Shown here: positions 8,939-17,702 of the stretch, one piece after another
Layout: each line of letters starts with the position of its first letter
Position numbering within the stretch: position 1 is the first letter of the stretch
Assembly (NCBI GenBank): GCA_964619935.1
Contig: CAZUGO010000039.1
Span: 1-46,933, forward strand
From: CAZUGO01 sp964619935
GTDB taxonomy: Bacteria; Planctomycetota; Phycisphaerae; UBA1845; CAIVHJ01
Length of the DNA stretch: 46,933 nt
Direction: 5' to 3'
Program-made: the position numbers and the translations under genes
Notes under the pieces: generated by a model
The model's database searches: none
Told to the model about the DNA's origin: nothing
Seen by the model: the letters and a program-made list of their open reading frames with translations, nothing else

Positions 8939-9734
8939 GTACTGGATGGTCTTTACGGTGTCGTTATCGGAGCGGCTGGTCTACCGAGCGGACTTCTTCA
9001 TTTCCACGTTTCTGCGGTTCGTGCCCATCGTGACCACCATCTTGTTGTGGCGGGCGATTTACGACGGGTCCGACCGCCCGTCCATCGGTGACATGCCCTA
9101 CGAGACCATGGTGTCGTATTACCTGTTCAGCATGGTCACCCGGGCGTTCAGCAGCATGCCCGGTCTGGCCTCCGGGATCGCCCGCGATGTCCGCGAAGGC
9201 GACCTCCGCAAGTTCTTGCTGCAACCCATCGAATACACGACGTACATGTTCGTGCTGCGTGTGGCGCACAAGCTGGTTTATTACCTGATGGCGGCCGTGC
9301 CCTACGCGGTGGTCTTTTGGATGTGTCGGGCCTATCTGCCCGCTCGACCCGACTGGGCGACGTTGGGGCTGTACGCGGCCAGCCTGGTGCTGTCGTTCAT
9401 CCTGGGCTTTGCGATCAACTGCTTTCTGGGCATGTTGTCGTTCTGGTTCCTGGAGGTCAGCAGCTTCTTGTACCTCTTCATGGTCACCCAGTATTTCATG
9501 TCGGGGCAGATGTTCCCCTTGAGCCTGTTGCCGGACGGCTTTCGCCAGTTGTTCACTTGGCTGCCGTTTGCCTACGAGCTGTATTACCCCAACCTGATCA
9601 TCCTGCAGCAGGTCTCGGGGCCCCAGGCGGTGCAGGTGCTCTTGACCCAGGCGATGTGGATCGCGGTGATCTCGGCGGCCGCCCGGGTGACCTGGATCTT
9701 CGGCCTGCGGCGCTACACGGCATTCGGAGGCTGA
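8931..9734 (+). CDS. ABC-2 exporter permease (COG4587 type)
   Basis: A 267-residue inner-membrane permease with about six predicted helices. It begins at a GTG (8931) inside the last codons of the ATPase gene; the start VRKYWMVFTVSLSERLVYR matches the amphipathic N-terminus usual in this family. The frame is open further upstream, but that part only shadows the ATPase gene. With the next gene it should form the heterodimeric channel of a three-gene exporter. The substrate is unknown; the family includes exporters of toxic cations. Confidence 0.85.
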   Translation: MRKYWMVFTVSLSERLVYRADFFISTFLRFVPIVTTILLWRAIYDGSDRPSIGDMPYETMVSYYLFSMVTRAFSSMPGLASGIARDVREGDLRKFLLQPIEYTTYMFVLRVAHKLVYYLMAAVPYAVVFWMCRAYLPARPDWATLGLYAASLVLSFILGFAINCFLGMLSFWFLEVSSFLYLFMVTQYFMSGQMFPLSLLPDGFRQLFTWLPFAYELYYPNLIILQQVSGPQAVQVLLTQAMWIAVISAAARVTWIFGLRRYTAFGG

Positions 9735-9736
9735 CG

Positions 9737-10543
9737 GTGGGGGTGCTTCGTTACCTGCGGATTCTGGGGCGCTTCTGGAAGAACAGCCTGATCTGCGACA
9801 TGAGCTTCCGGGTCAATTTCCTGGTCAACGTGATCGCCGAACTGATCTGGGTGGCCATGGTCCTGATCTTTCTGAAGATCATCTTCACCAACACCGCGGC
9901 GGTGCGCGGCTGGTCGGAGCCGCAATACCTCTTCCTGGCCGGCACGCACCTGATCATCACCGGCATCTTCGAGGCCCTGTTCTTCGACAACTGTTGGCGC
10001 TTCAGCGAGTTGGTCCGCACCGGGAAGCTGGACTTCATTCTGCTCAAGCCGGCCAGCACACAATTCCTGGTGAGCTTCGAGGAAGTCAACTATTCGGCGT
10101 TCGCCAATCTCCTGGTGGGTGTGGGCCTGTGTGTCCACGCCGTCTTCGAACTGGGCCGCTGGCCCGAGCCCGCAGCGCTGGGGCTGTATCTGTGGCTGGT
10201 GGTCGCGGGCGTGATGATTCTGTATTCCCTGGTGTTTGTGTTTGCGGTCAGCAGCATCTGGCTGATTCGTCAGACCGGGCTGGAGCAGTTGTGGTTCTAC
10301 ACCACCAGCGTGGCCCGCTATCCGGCGGAGATCTACCGCAAATTCCTGGGCGGGACCGTGTGGTTCACGCTCATGTTCCTGGTCCCGGTGTTGCTGGTGG
10401 TCAATCTGCCGGCGAATGTGGTGGTACGTTCCTACCAGCCGGCGCTGGCCGCGTACATGAGTGCGGCGGCGGTGCTGGGGCTACTGCTGTCAGCGGTGAT
10501 TCTGCGGTTCTCGCTGCACTGGTACCGCTCGGCGAGCAGTTGA
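9737..10543 (+). CDS. ABC-2 exporter permease (COG3694/ABC2_membrane_6 type)
   Basis: A 268-residue second permease, starting at a GTG two bases after the previous stop, with GGAGG in the preceding codons as ribosome-binding site. Hydrophobic helices recur through the protein, and the region LVRTGKLDFILLKPASTQFLVS matches the cytoplasmic loop typical of COG3694 permeases. Another GTG two codons later could also serve. It completes the ATPase-permease-permease operon. No terminator with a T-run is visible; only a weak hairpin lies at about 10622-10645. Confidence 0.85.
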   Translation: MGVLRYLRILGRFWKNSLICDMSFRVNFLVNVIAELIWVAMVLIFLKIIFTNTAAVRGWSEPQYLFLAGTHLIITGIFEALFFDNCWRFSELVRTGKLDFILLKPASTQFLVSFEEVNYSAFANLLVGVGLCVHAVFELGRWPEPAALGLYLWLVVAGVMILYSLVFVFAVSSIWLIRQTGLEQLWFYTTSVARYPAEIYRKFLGGTVWFTLMFLVPVLLVVNLPANVVVRSYQPALAAYMSAAAVLGLLLSAVILRFSLHWYRSASS

Positions 10544-10757
10544 TCGCGGGCCCACCCACCCTCCCGGCGGTTCAGGTCCGCGTGCGGTGCTGATTCCATT
10601 CGACCGATAAGGGGCAGGCAGGCCCGAGAAGTCAGCCACGCTCGGGCCGCTGCACCTGCAGTGCAAGCGCTTATTCCCTCGTGACGATGCCAGGGTCAGG
10701 AATACCGGTCCGGCCGGCCGTGCCGGGTGTTCGTCATTGGATCAACGAGGAAGTGCC

Positions 10758-12047
10758 ATGACCAACCGCGTGCGAGTCAGGGTCGGGTTGTTGGGTGTCG
10801 CCGCCGCGTGTGGGTCCGCGGCGTGTGGGGGAGGGTTGAGTCTGCTTCAGGATCCCGGCGCGGACGCCGAGATTGTCTTTCCATTGAGCGTGGGCCGCCA
10901 GGCGCAGCAGCCGTACCCAGAGACCTCCGTCGACATCGTTCTGGCGGAAGCGAGCGCGCTGATGCGGCGGGTTGATCCGGGATGCGAGGATAACGCCACT
11001 GCCGTGCAATTCACACGCATCGGCGACGTCGCCGGGCTGAGCGTGGCGCCCGCCATCGTGACCACCGAGGCCCAGCTCGACGCACTGTTCTCTCAGCCGC
11101 AGGACATCAAGGTCGTCAACATGATGATCGGAGTCTGCGGCGTGCCTGCCAACCAGGCGGCGACCATTCTGGGTTGTGCGACCAACGGGGGCAGTGCCGT
11201 GGTCATTGCCAGCGCGCGGGCCGATGTCTGGGCCCACGAGTGGGGCCACGTGCTGGGGCTGCGGCACCGCAGCGACTGCCGGCGGAACCTGATGAACGCC
11301 GTGGGCGGGCAGACCGACGCAGTCAACTCCTACGAGCGCGTGGTGTTCCTGACCGCCCGCCGCGGGGTTCTGGACGTCGGGCTTCCCGAGATTCGCCAGC
11401 CCAACCAGGGGGTCGTGGAGCTGCAGCGCGGCCCCGGCGAATCCCAGCGCGACTGGCTGGAGCGGTTGGTCAGCGATCGTTACCTGGCGGGGATTCCGGC
11501 GGAACTGCTCTTGGACCTGGACGCTTCCGCATCGGCCGATCTGCGGGCCCTGCTGGCAAATCAGCAATTCGCCGAGCATCGTGCCAATGTGGTTCGCGCC
11601 ATGGGCTTCACCCGCGATGCAGCGCTGAGCGACATCCTGATGGACGAACTCAAGGTTGTGGGCGACGTCGATGAGGGCAGCTTTGCGGCGATCTCCGAGA
11701 GTTTCCTGGCGTTGGGCCGGTTGCTGGGTCATGACCCGTCGGGGGCCATCTTCGATTGGCTGATCGAGGGCAGTGATCCGGCAGCGTGGGCCGCCCGGGC
11801 ACCCGCTTGGACCTACTTGGGCTTGCCGGCGGAGGAGCGGGACGTGCTCTTGGCGCGGCTGTCGATCCTGGCGTTGAGCGTCAGCGAGACGGACCGAGCC
11901 CTGGCCCATCTGCAGGCCCTGCGCGATCAGGGGCGCCGGTTCATCAGTCAGTACGATATCCTGCGCGATCAGGTCACCGAGGGCATCGCCCGGCTGGAGC
12001 GCACCGGACGTTTCGGCCCCGGCTTCGCCCTGGATCGCCAGCCCTGA
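10758..12047 (+). CDS. metzincin-like zinc metallopeptidase, probable lipoprotein
   Basis: A 429-residue protein with a hydrophobic leader and Cys residues in a lipobox-like setting (VAAAC or GSAAC near residues 14-20), so probably membrane-anchored outside the cytoplasm. The zinc site is complete: HEWGHVLGLRH with His160, Glu161, His164 and His170, followed by NLM at Met179 as a Met-turn candidate. The distance to that Met is shorter than in many metzincins. The C-terminal 200 residues are helical and HEAT-like, perhaps a substrate-binding scaffold. The ATG at 10758 follows GAGGAAGTG. It stands alone between the exporter operon and a small membrane protein gene. Confidence 0.7.
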   Translation: MTNRVRVRVGLLGVAAACGSAACGGGLSLLQDPGADAEIVFPLSVGRQAQQPYPETSVDIVLAEASALMRRVDPGCEDNATAVQFTRIGDVAGLSVAPAIVTTEAQLDALFSQPQDIKVVNMMIGVCGVPANQAATILGCATNGGSAVVIASARADVWAHEWGHVLGLRHRSDCRRNLMNAVGGQTDAVNSYERVVFLTARRGVLDVGLPEIRQPNQGVVELQRGPGESQRDWLERLVSDRYLAGIPAELLLDLDASASADLRALLANQQFAEHRANVVRAMGFTRDAALSDILMDELKVVGDVDEGSFAAISESFLALGRLLGHDPSGAIFDWLIEGSDPAAWAARAPAWTYLGLPAEERDVLLARLSILALSVSETDRALAHLQALRDQGRRFISQYDILRDQVTEGIARLERTGRFGPGFALDRQP

Positions 12048-12207
12048 GCCGCGATACTCGAGCACACAAGCAGCGACCCCACGGACCCGCGGCGTGGCTG
12101 TCGGGCGGGCGACCGATAATCACAGGGTTCCGGCAAGGTCACGGCGATTGCGCGGTGGGTCCGAGTATTCGGCTGAATCTCCGCCTGGCAATTGGCGACA
12201 TAAGGGC

Positions 12208-12762
12208 ATGCCATTGCCCGACGCATCCCATCAGTATCACGCGCTGACCGACCGCGAGGGCCGGCACCTACGTCACGCGAAGGCAGGAGCCAGTCTCCTG
12301 CTGGTCCTTGGGTTACTCAACTTGATCGGTGGATTCGGCGGGGTCGCGATCTTCCTGCTGGCCCCCGAACTACCACTCCTCCCGATGTCAACCGAGTTGC
12401 TGCTGGTGGTGGGTCTGGCGCTGATGGCCCTGGGGTTGCCCAACACGCTGTGCCCGGCGGTATTCCTGAAGCGCCACCCGCTGGGCCGCGGTGCCATGCG
12501 GGTCCTATTCGGTCTGAACATCATCTTGAGCTTCCTGTTCGCCCCGTTCGTGCTGTTCAACGTCTTCGGGGAGTTGGTCAGCCAACTGGATGACTTCCTC
12601 TGGATCCTGATCCTCTGGGGTGCGTGGACCTGGATGAACCTCTATGGCATCCGCCTGTCGCAGCATCCCGAAGTGCTGCAGTGGTGCACGTCGCCACGGC
12701 TGCCGTCGGGCCTGCCCCTGCAATCCGCATCCGCCCGAAAACTCGTTGGCGGCACCGCCTGA
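12208..12762 (+). CDS. small integral membrane protein of unknown function
   Basis: A 184-residue protein with about four hydrophobic helices, roughly at residues 27-50, 60-78, 95-115 and 123-142, and short polar ends. I do not recognise a family. The ATG at 12208 gives a polar N-terminus (MPLPDASHQYH) before the first helix. The preceding AAGGG is very close to the start, so initiation there is uncertain; the frame is open back to 12094. Neighbours on both sides are unrelated, so context gives no clue. Confidence 0.6.
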   Translation: MPLPDASHQYHALTDREGRHLRHAKAGASLLLVLGLLNLIGGFGGVAIFLLAPELPLLPMSTELLLVVGLALMALGLPNTLCPAVFLKRHPLGRGAMRVLFGLNIILSFLFAPFVLFNVFGELVSQLDDFLWILILWGAWTWMNLYGIRLSQHPEVLQWCTSPRLPSGLPLQSASARKLVGGTA

Positions 12763-12927
12763 GGGCCTGCGACCGGTCGGTCGCTGATCCGGTGTGCGCC
12801 TGGGCCTCCCGTTTGACACCGCGCGACGGGTTGGCCACAATGCGCCGACTTGCTCCACGGCGGGCGCCATTGCAGCGCCACGCCTGATTCCCGGCCGCTG
12901 GGATTCTCGGACAGTGCAGGAGGTGCC

Positions 12928-13830
12928 ATGTCACTGCTCGTCACCGGATCCATTGGAATCGACTCGGTCCAGACGCCCCACGGAGCCGCCAGCGAAGTGC
13001 TGGGCGGGTCGGCGGTTTATTTTGCGTTCAGCGCCAGCCTGTTTACTCCCGTGCGGCTGGTGGGGGTGGTTGGAGCGGACTTCCCGGAGGATTGCCGGGC
13101 GCTGTTCACCCGCCGCGAAATCGATCTTGGTGGGCTGGAGGTCCGCAGCGGATCGAAGACCTTCCGCTGGGTCGGCCGGTATCAGGGTGACATGAACGAA
13201 GCCGAGACCGTTTCGGTGGATCTCAACGTGCTGGGCGAAAACGCGCCGGTAATCCCCGCCGGCTTTCGCGACTCGCAGTACATCTTCCTGGCGGCCACCC
13301 ATCCGGCCTTGCAGCAGGACATGGCCGGTCAGTTTCCCGACGCCCAGCTGATCATGTGCGATACCCGCGACTTGTGGATTTCGGGGCACAAGGAGGCCTT
13401 GATCAAGGTGCTCAACGGGGTCACTGGCGTGGTGCTCAACGACGGTGAAGCGCGGATGTTTACCGGCGAGATCAACCTGATCACCGCCGGCCGGCGGATT
13501 CTCGGCTTTGGGCCGCGGTTCGCGATCATTAAGAAAGGCGAGCACGGAGCCATGTTGTGCACGGCGGACCGCGTGATGACCTTGCCCAGCTATCCCACCG
13601 ACAAGGTCAAGGATCCCACCGGAGCGGGCGACAGCTTCGCCGGTGGGATGATGGGCTACCTGGCATCCATTGGACGGTTCCAGTTGGACCAGTTGCCACG
13701 AGCCATGGCCTACGGCACGGTCACGGCCTCGTTTGCCATCGAAGACTTCTCGCTGTTCGGCATTCAGCAGGTCGACCGTGCCGCGGTCGACGAGCGCTTC
13801 AGTCAATACGCCGCGATGCTCCGCGTGTGA
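12928..13830 (+). CDS. PfkB-family carbohydrate/nucleoside kinase
   Basis: A 300-residue cytoplasmic kinase of the ribokinase/PfkB fold. The second PfkB signature DPTGAGDSFAGGMMGY (near residue 230) supplies the catalytic Asp and the anion hole. The N-terminal GSIGIDSV and GGSAVYFA are the usual substrate-binding stretch. A strong GGAGG stands 7 bases before the ATG at 12928, which decides the start against an open frame to 12850. The sugar or nucleoside substrate cannot be told from motifs. The next gene is convergent, with 27 bp between. Confidence 0.85.
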   Translation: MSLLVTGSIGIDSVQTPHGAASEVLGGSAVYFAFSASLFTPVRLVGVVGADFPEDCRALFTRREIDLGGLEVRSGSKTFRWVGRYQGDMNEAETVSVDLNVLGENAPVIPAGFRDSQYIFLAATHPALQQDMAGQFPDAQLIMCDTRDLWISGHKEALIKVLNGVTGVVLNDGEARMFTGEINLITAGRRILGFGPRFAIIKKGEHGAMLCTADRVMTLPSYPTDKVKDPTGAGDSFAGGMMGYLASIGRFQLDQLPRAMAYGTVTASFAIEDFSLFGIQQVDRAAVDERFSQYAAMLRV

Positions 13831-13857
13831 TCGAGGAGGTTCAGGAGATCATGTTCG

Positions 13858-14622
13858 CTAATCGGTCGGCGCGTGGGGGGCCGGCGCTGGCAGGACGGCG
13901 CTGACTTCGAGGTCGTCAAAGGCGGCCAAGGTATCCGCCTGGGTCCACAGGCCAATCATGCCGGGGCGGGCCAGGGCGTCATCGGTGATCTCCAGCAGGA
14001 CGCTGCCGTTCAGGGCGCAGGTCATCCGCGAGCCCACCATGGTGATCTCGAGCGTGCACCAGTGCAGCGGGTCGGTCGCCGCCAACGCCGACCCCAGGGC
14101 TACGCGCTGGCCGTCAATCACTTTGAACACTTCAAAGTCGGCAGAAGCCGGATCGAAGCGGCAGGCATAGTAGTGCTCAGGATCGATGTAGCGCCATATC
14201 GGGCCTGCACCGTGATGCGCGCCGCCGGTGCTGGACTGCATCTTCACCCTCAGATGAACATCTCGATAGCGCGTGTTGCGGGCGATGGCCAGGTTGCCGG
14301 TGACCGCATAGTTCGCTGACTGCGTCACCGCCAGGGTATTCGGGGGGGACGGCGCTGCCGGGTCGGTCACAATCTGCCAGTGGGCCAGCTCCATGGTCGG
14401 GTGCGTCTGACTGATGGTCCAATGCCGCGGAACGGCTCCGACGTGCTCGCCGTCGAAATTCCAGCGGTGCGGGGTCAGGCGGAGCGGTTCGGAGGAGTCC
14501 AGGCCCGGCATGCGATCCGCCGGCAACCGCTGCAGCAGGGCGCAACCCGCTACGGTCGGCAGAATGACCCCAATGGCTGATCCCTGGGCCCGCGACAACC
14601 GCCGAATTGTGCTCAGCACCAT
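13858..14622 (-). CDS. LamG/concanavalin-like lipoprotein
   Basis: A 254-residue protein with a leader ending in the lipobox-like VAGC, so probably a lipoprotein. The remaining 200 residues show a beta-sandwich pattern of the kind seen in DUF1080/LamG-like domains: HWCTLEITMVGSRMTCALNG and PGMIGLWTQADTLAAFDDLEV are typical closing strands. Such domains often bind or process polysaccharide outside the cell, but no catalytic site is visible. The frame is open to 14760; the ATG at 14622 is chosen because it places the hydrophobic leader and lipobox at the correct distance. It is divergent from thpR. Confidence 0.65.
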   Translation of the reverse strand: MVLSTIRRLSRAQGSAIGVILPTVAGCALLQRLPADRMPGLDSSEPLRLTPHRWNFDGEHVGAVPRHWTISQTHPTMELAHWQIVTDPAAPSPPNTLAVTQSANYAVTGNLAIARNTRYRDVHLRVKMQSSTGGAHHGAGPIWRYIDPEHYYACRFDPASADFEVFKVIDGQRVALGSALAATDPLHWCTLEITMVGSRMTCALNGSVLLEITDDALARPGMIGLWTQADTLAAFDDLEVSAVLPAPAPHAPTD

Positions 14623-14879
14623 CCTTGTCCGGCGCTCAGGTTGCCTGCGGGGGTTGCAGTCGGTCCGGGGCCGACGGCGGTCTGCACGAAGTCGCCGCCA
14701 GCAGTCCATCCACGATCGTCCCAATCTTGGGCCAGTCACCGTTATCGAAATCCGGCGCATTGAGTGTCAGTTCCGGGCAGGGTGGATCGCCGACCGACTT
14801 TGCGGACCGGACCAGCCCAGGTGTCGGTCTTCACCGCAGACGAGTTGGCCGCGTCGGTCCCGAAGGTTACCATACCGGG

Positions 14880-15476
14880 ATGCGGCTGTTTATTGCCATC
14901 CCTGTAGACGCGGAACTGAAGCGCCGGCTGCAGGAGATCCCAGGTCAACTGGATCTGTGCGGGGCCAAGGTTCGCTGGTGTTCCGCGGACCAACTGCACT
15001 TGACTCTAAAATTCATCGGCGAAACGCCCACCGATCAAGTGGATCCGATTTGTGACGCGACCCGCCGCGTGGCGGCCGCGGTCCGGCCCTTCGCCATCAC
15101 CGCCATGGACTGCGGGTGCTTTCCTAAATCAGGGGCGGTGCGGGTCATCTGGGTTGGCGTTCCAGACCTTCCGGACCAAATGGTCCAACTGTTCCAAGGG
15201 CTTGAGGAAGCGCTGGGCCTCCTTGGCGTGCCAAAGGAAAAGCGAACTTTATCCTTACATTTTACGCTTGGACGGGTAAAATACGATCCATCTGGCGGCC
15301 GCCTGAGTCAGGTTGTGACGGCAACGCCTTTTGCGGCATCTGCGCAGCAGATCGACCAAGTGGTGGTCTATCAGTCGGAGTTGACGCCGGCAGGTGCCCG
15401 CCATACCGCCCTGGCCCGGGCCGTCCTGCGGAGTGAAGGGCAATCTACCAGTCAACGGAAAGGGAATTCGAGATGA
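14880..15476 (+). CDS. thpR: RNA 2',3'-cyclic phosphodiesterase (2H family)
   Basis: A 198-residue 2H phosphoesterase of the LigT/ThpR family, which opens 2',3'-cyclic phosphate ends of RNA. Both catalytic HxTx motifs are present: HLTLKF at His40 and HFTLGR at His127. The start MRLFIAIPVD at the ATG 14880 is the classic family N-terminus; the longer open frame back to 14607 is not part of it. The stop overlaps the recA start as ATGA, so recA translation is probably coupled to it. A ligT gene ahead of recA is known from Deinococcus (cinA-ligT-recA); cinA is absent here. Confidence 0.9.
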   Translation: MRLFIAIPVDAELKRRLQEIPGQLDLCGAKVRWCSADQLHLTLKFIGETPTDQVDPICDATRRVAAAVRPFAITAMDCGCFPKSGAVRVIWVGVPDLPDQMVQLFQGLEEALGLLGVPKEKRTLSLHFTLGRVKYDPSGGRLSQVVTATPFAASAQQIDQVVVYQSELTPAGARHTALARAVLRSEGQSTSQRKGNSR

Positions 15477-16558
15477 CGGTTGCGACCAAGCGTAGGGATA
15501 ACCCGGATTTGGGCCGTGCCCTGCAACAGATCGAAAAAGCCTATGGCAAGGGTGCCATGATCTCGCTGAGCGAGAAACAGTCGGCCAGTATGGATTGCAT
15601 CTCCACCGGTGCGCTCGGGCTGGATCTCGCCTTGGGTGGCCGCGGTTTGCCGCGGGGTCGGATCATCGAGATGTTCGGCCCGGAGTCCTCGGGCAAGACC
15701 ACGCTCGCGCTGCATGTTGCGGCCGAGGCTCAGCGGGATGACGGTGTCGCTGCCTTCATCGATGTCGAGCACGCCCTTGACCCGATTTGGGCCCGCCGCT
15801 GCGGCGTCGATACCGAGGCCCTCTTGGTCAGTCAGCCGGATAGCGGTGAGCAGGCCTTGGAGATCACCGAGATGCTGGTCCGTTCCAATGCCGTCGACGT
15901 CATCGTGGTCGATTCGGTCGCAGCCTTGACGCCGCGTGCCGAGATCGAAGGTGAAATGGGCGATTCACACGTGGCGCTACAGGCTCGTCTGATGAGCCAG
16001 GCGCTGCGCAAACTGGCTGGCGGGATCAACAAATCGCGCTGCATTGTGGTGTTCATCAACCAGATTCGCATGAAGATCGGCGTGATGTTCGGCAATCCAG
16101 AGACCACTCCGGGTGGGCGGGCCCTCAAGTTTTACAGCTCGATCCGGCTGGACATCCGGCGGGTGGCCAGCATCAAGGAGGGCGATCGCGACGTCGGCAG
16201 CCACGTTCGCGCGAAGGTGGTGAAGAACAAGGTCGCCGCCCCGTTTCGAGTGGCCGAGTTCGACATCATGTTCGACTCCGGCATCAGCCGGGAGGCCGAT
16301 CTGATCGATCTGGCTACCGGGATCGACCTGGTTGCCAAGAGCGGCGCCTGGCTGAACTACGGTGACGTGCGTCTCGGGCAAGGTCGCGAGAACGCCAAAC
16401 AGTTTCTGCGCGACAACGGCAAGGTCTTCGATGAAATCAAGGCCAAGGTGATTGCCCAGAAGATGGGTGAGGTTCTCGGCGAGCATCCGGCTCCGCCGGC
16501 GAAGGCCACCAGCGGTGCCAACGGCGCCCGGCCTGCCCCCAAGAAAAAGACCCGCTAG
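15473..16558 (+). CDS. recA: recombinase RecA
   Basis: A 361-residue full-length RecA, the strand-exchange ATPase of homologous recombination and inducer of LexA cleavage. Walker A GPESSGKTT lies at residues 69-77. Other hallmarks are VEHALDP, VIVVDSVAALTPRAEIEGEMGDSH, the L1 region LMSQALRKL and the L2/Walker-adjacent FINQIRMKIGVMFGNPETTPGG. The C-terminus ends in a basic PAPKKKTR instead of the acidic tail of E. coli RecA. It starts inside the thpR stop codon. I see no convincing LexA box upstream of thpR, so SOS control is not shown. This is the best phylogenetic marker in the window. Confidence 0.98.
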   Translation: MTVATKRRDNPDLGRALQQIEKAYGKGAMISLSEKQSASMDCISTGALGLDLALGGRGLPRGRIIEMFGPESSGKTTLALHVAAEAQRDDGVAAFIDVEHALDPIWARRCGVDTEALLVSQPDSGEQALEITEMLVRSNAVDVIVVDSVAALTPRAEIEGEMGDSHVALQARLMSQALRKLAGGINKSRCIVVFINQIRMKIGVMFGNPETTPGGRALKFYSSIRLDIRRVASIKEGDRDVGSHVRAKVVKNKVAAPFRVAEFDIMFDSGISREADLIDLATGIDLVAKSGAWLNYGDVRLGQGRENAKQFLRDNGKVFDEIKAKVIAQKMGEVLGEHPAPPAKATSGANGARPAPKKKTR

Positions 16559-16964
16559 ACGCGCTTGGCTCCAACTTCTGCGCCGCGCGCCCCTCGAGGG
16601 GGCAGGTTGGATGATCCCAAGGTCCGACGTCTGGGATGCAGGGCTCCGGGATCACCGGGCTGCCACGGTGCCGCAGGCTTCCCTTGGTGGACCCGGGCGG
16701 CTGGTCACATCAGGGGTTTCCAAATGTGTGGGGTCCCAATCGCCAAACTCATTCGAAGCGATTCAGAGCGTAATATATGATTATAAAAGCAGTTATGGTT
16801 CATGAGCGGCCGGCTGCGGGTCCAATCCAGGGTATTTGGCTGCTTTGCGTGGTATAATCAAAGTGACTCTTGAACGAACAGATCCCAGGCTTGTTGGTCT
16901 CGGGTGATTCACCGCCTGACCGGCCGCAGCGAGCGCGACGATCCGGCTATATTGGAGACATTCC
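16559..16964. other. intergenic region after recA
   Basis: About 400 bases with a locally AT-rich core (around 16770-16800 and 16850-16870). It holds the promoter annotated at 16850-16858. No gene with coding character or T-run terminator for recA was found. Confidence 0.5.
16850..16858 (+). promoter_or_regulatory. extended -10 promoter of the REC-XRE regulator gene
   Basis: TGGTATAAT at 16850-16858 is a perfect -10 with the TGn extension; no good -35 is placed at 16-18 bp, as is common for extended -10 promoters. The predicted start near 16865 gives a leader of about 100 nt. Confidence 0.55.
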
Positions 16965-17618
16965 GTGGAATCCGTTGCTGAACAAAGCCGACCCGGCCCC
17001 GCACCGATGAAACAGCCGGTCCGCAGCCACATTAAGACGTTGGTCGTCGACGACGACGAGACCGTTTGCCGTACCGTCGGAGCACTGCTGGAGCGCCGTG
17101 GATACCAGGTTCAAACCACGACCGACCCTCACGAAGGCATTCAGATGGTCTCGCAGGAGGCCTTCCACATTGCCTTGATCGACCTGAAGATGCCCGAGGT
17201 CGACGGCATCGAGGTCACCCGTCAGATCCGCAAGCTCGATCAGCGCATCGCCTGCATCATGATGACCGCGTTCCCGGATATTGCGACGGCGACAGCCGCC
17301 ATGCGCGCCGGCAGCCGCGATTATGTGACCAAGCCGTTTCACCAGGAGGAACTGTTCGAGGCCGTGGACCGCACCTGCCGGGCAATGGGGCTGGTGTACA
17401 CCGACGAGACCGAACTGAATCGCCTGATTGGGCATCGCATTCGCCAGGCGCGCTTGAACAACAACCTGACACTGCGGCAATTGTCGGAGTTGACCGAACT
17501 GACCACCTCGCAATTGTCACAGGTCGAATTGGGCAAGAATGCCGCCTCTATCTGGGCATTAGCGCGCATCAGCTCGGCGCTGGGTTACCAGGTGTCCCAA
17601 CTTCTGCGCGGGCTGTAG
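16965..17618 (+). CDS. response regulator with receiver and XRE-type HTH
   Basis: A 217-residue two-domain regulator. Residues 23-140 are a receiver: VVDDDE acidic pocket, phospho-acceptor Asp73 in LIDLKMP, the MMTA Thr/Ser site and the Lys in VTKPF. Residues 155-215 are a Cro/CI (XRE) helix-turn-helix (IRQARLNNNLTLRQLSEL, then TSQLSQVELGKNAAS). XRE is an uncommon output for a receiver. The GTG at 16965 is preceded by TTGGAG at 7 bases; an ATG at 17007 is the alternative. No kinase gene is beside it on this strand; the nearest kinase is at 20033-21994 and has its own regulator. A terminator follows. Confidence 0.88.
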   Translation: MESVAEQSRPGPAPMKQPVRSHIKTLVVDDDETVCRTVGALLERRGYQVQTTTDPHEGIQMVSQEAFHIALIDLKMPEVDGIEVTRQIRKLDQRIACIMMTAFPDIATATAAMRAGSRDYVTKPFHQEELFEAVDRTCRAMGLVYTDETELNRLIGHRIRQARLNNNLTLRQLSELTELTTSQLSQVELGKNAASIWALARISSALGYQVSQLLRGL

Positions 17619-17649
17619 TCGTTTCCAATCGTTCTGACGTTCAGATCAC

Positions 17650-17677
17650 GCCGCACACCAGGGGTGCGGCTTTTTTT
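17650..17677 (+). terminator. rho-independent terminator
   Basis: A 7-bp stem GCCGCAC/GTGCGGC (17650-17656 with 17664-17670), a 7-base loop and then seven T residues. It ends the REC-XRE transcript 32 bp after its stop. Confidence 0.85.
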
Positions 17678-17702
17678 CATCGGGGCTCGCCCGCGGGTCG
17701 AA

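Noticed and set aside
10622..10645. Hairpin CCCGAG/CTCGGG after the ABC exporter operon as a terminator
   Set aside because: The stem is only 6 bp with a long loop and no T-run follows.
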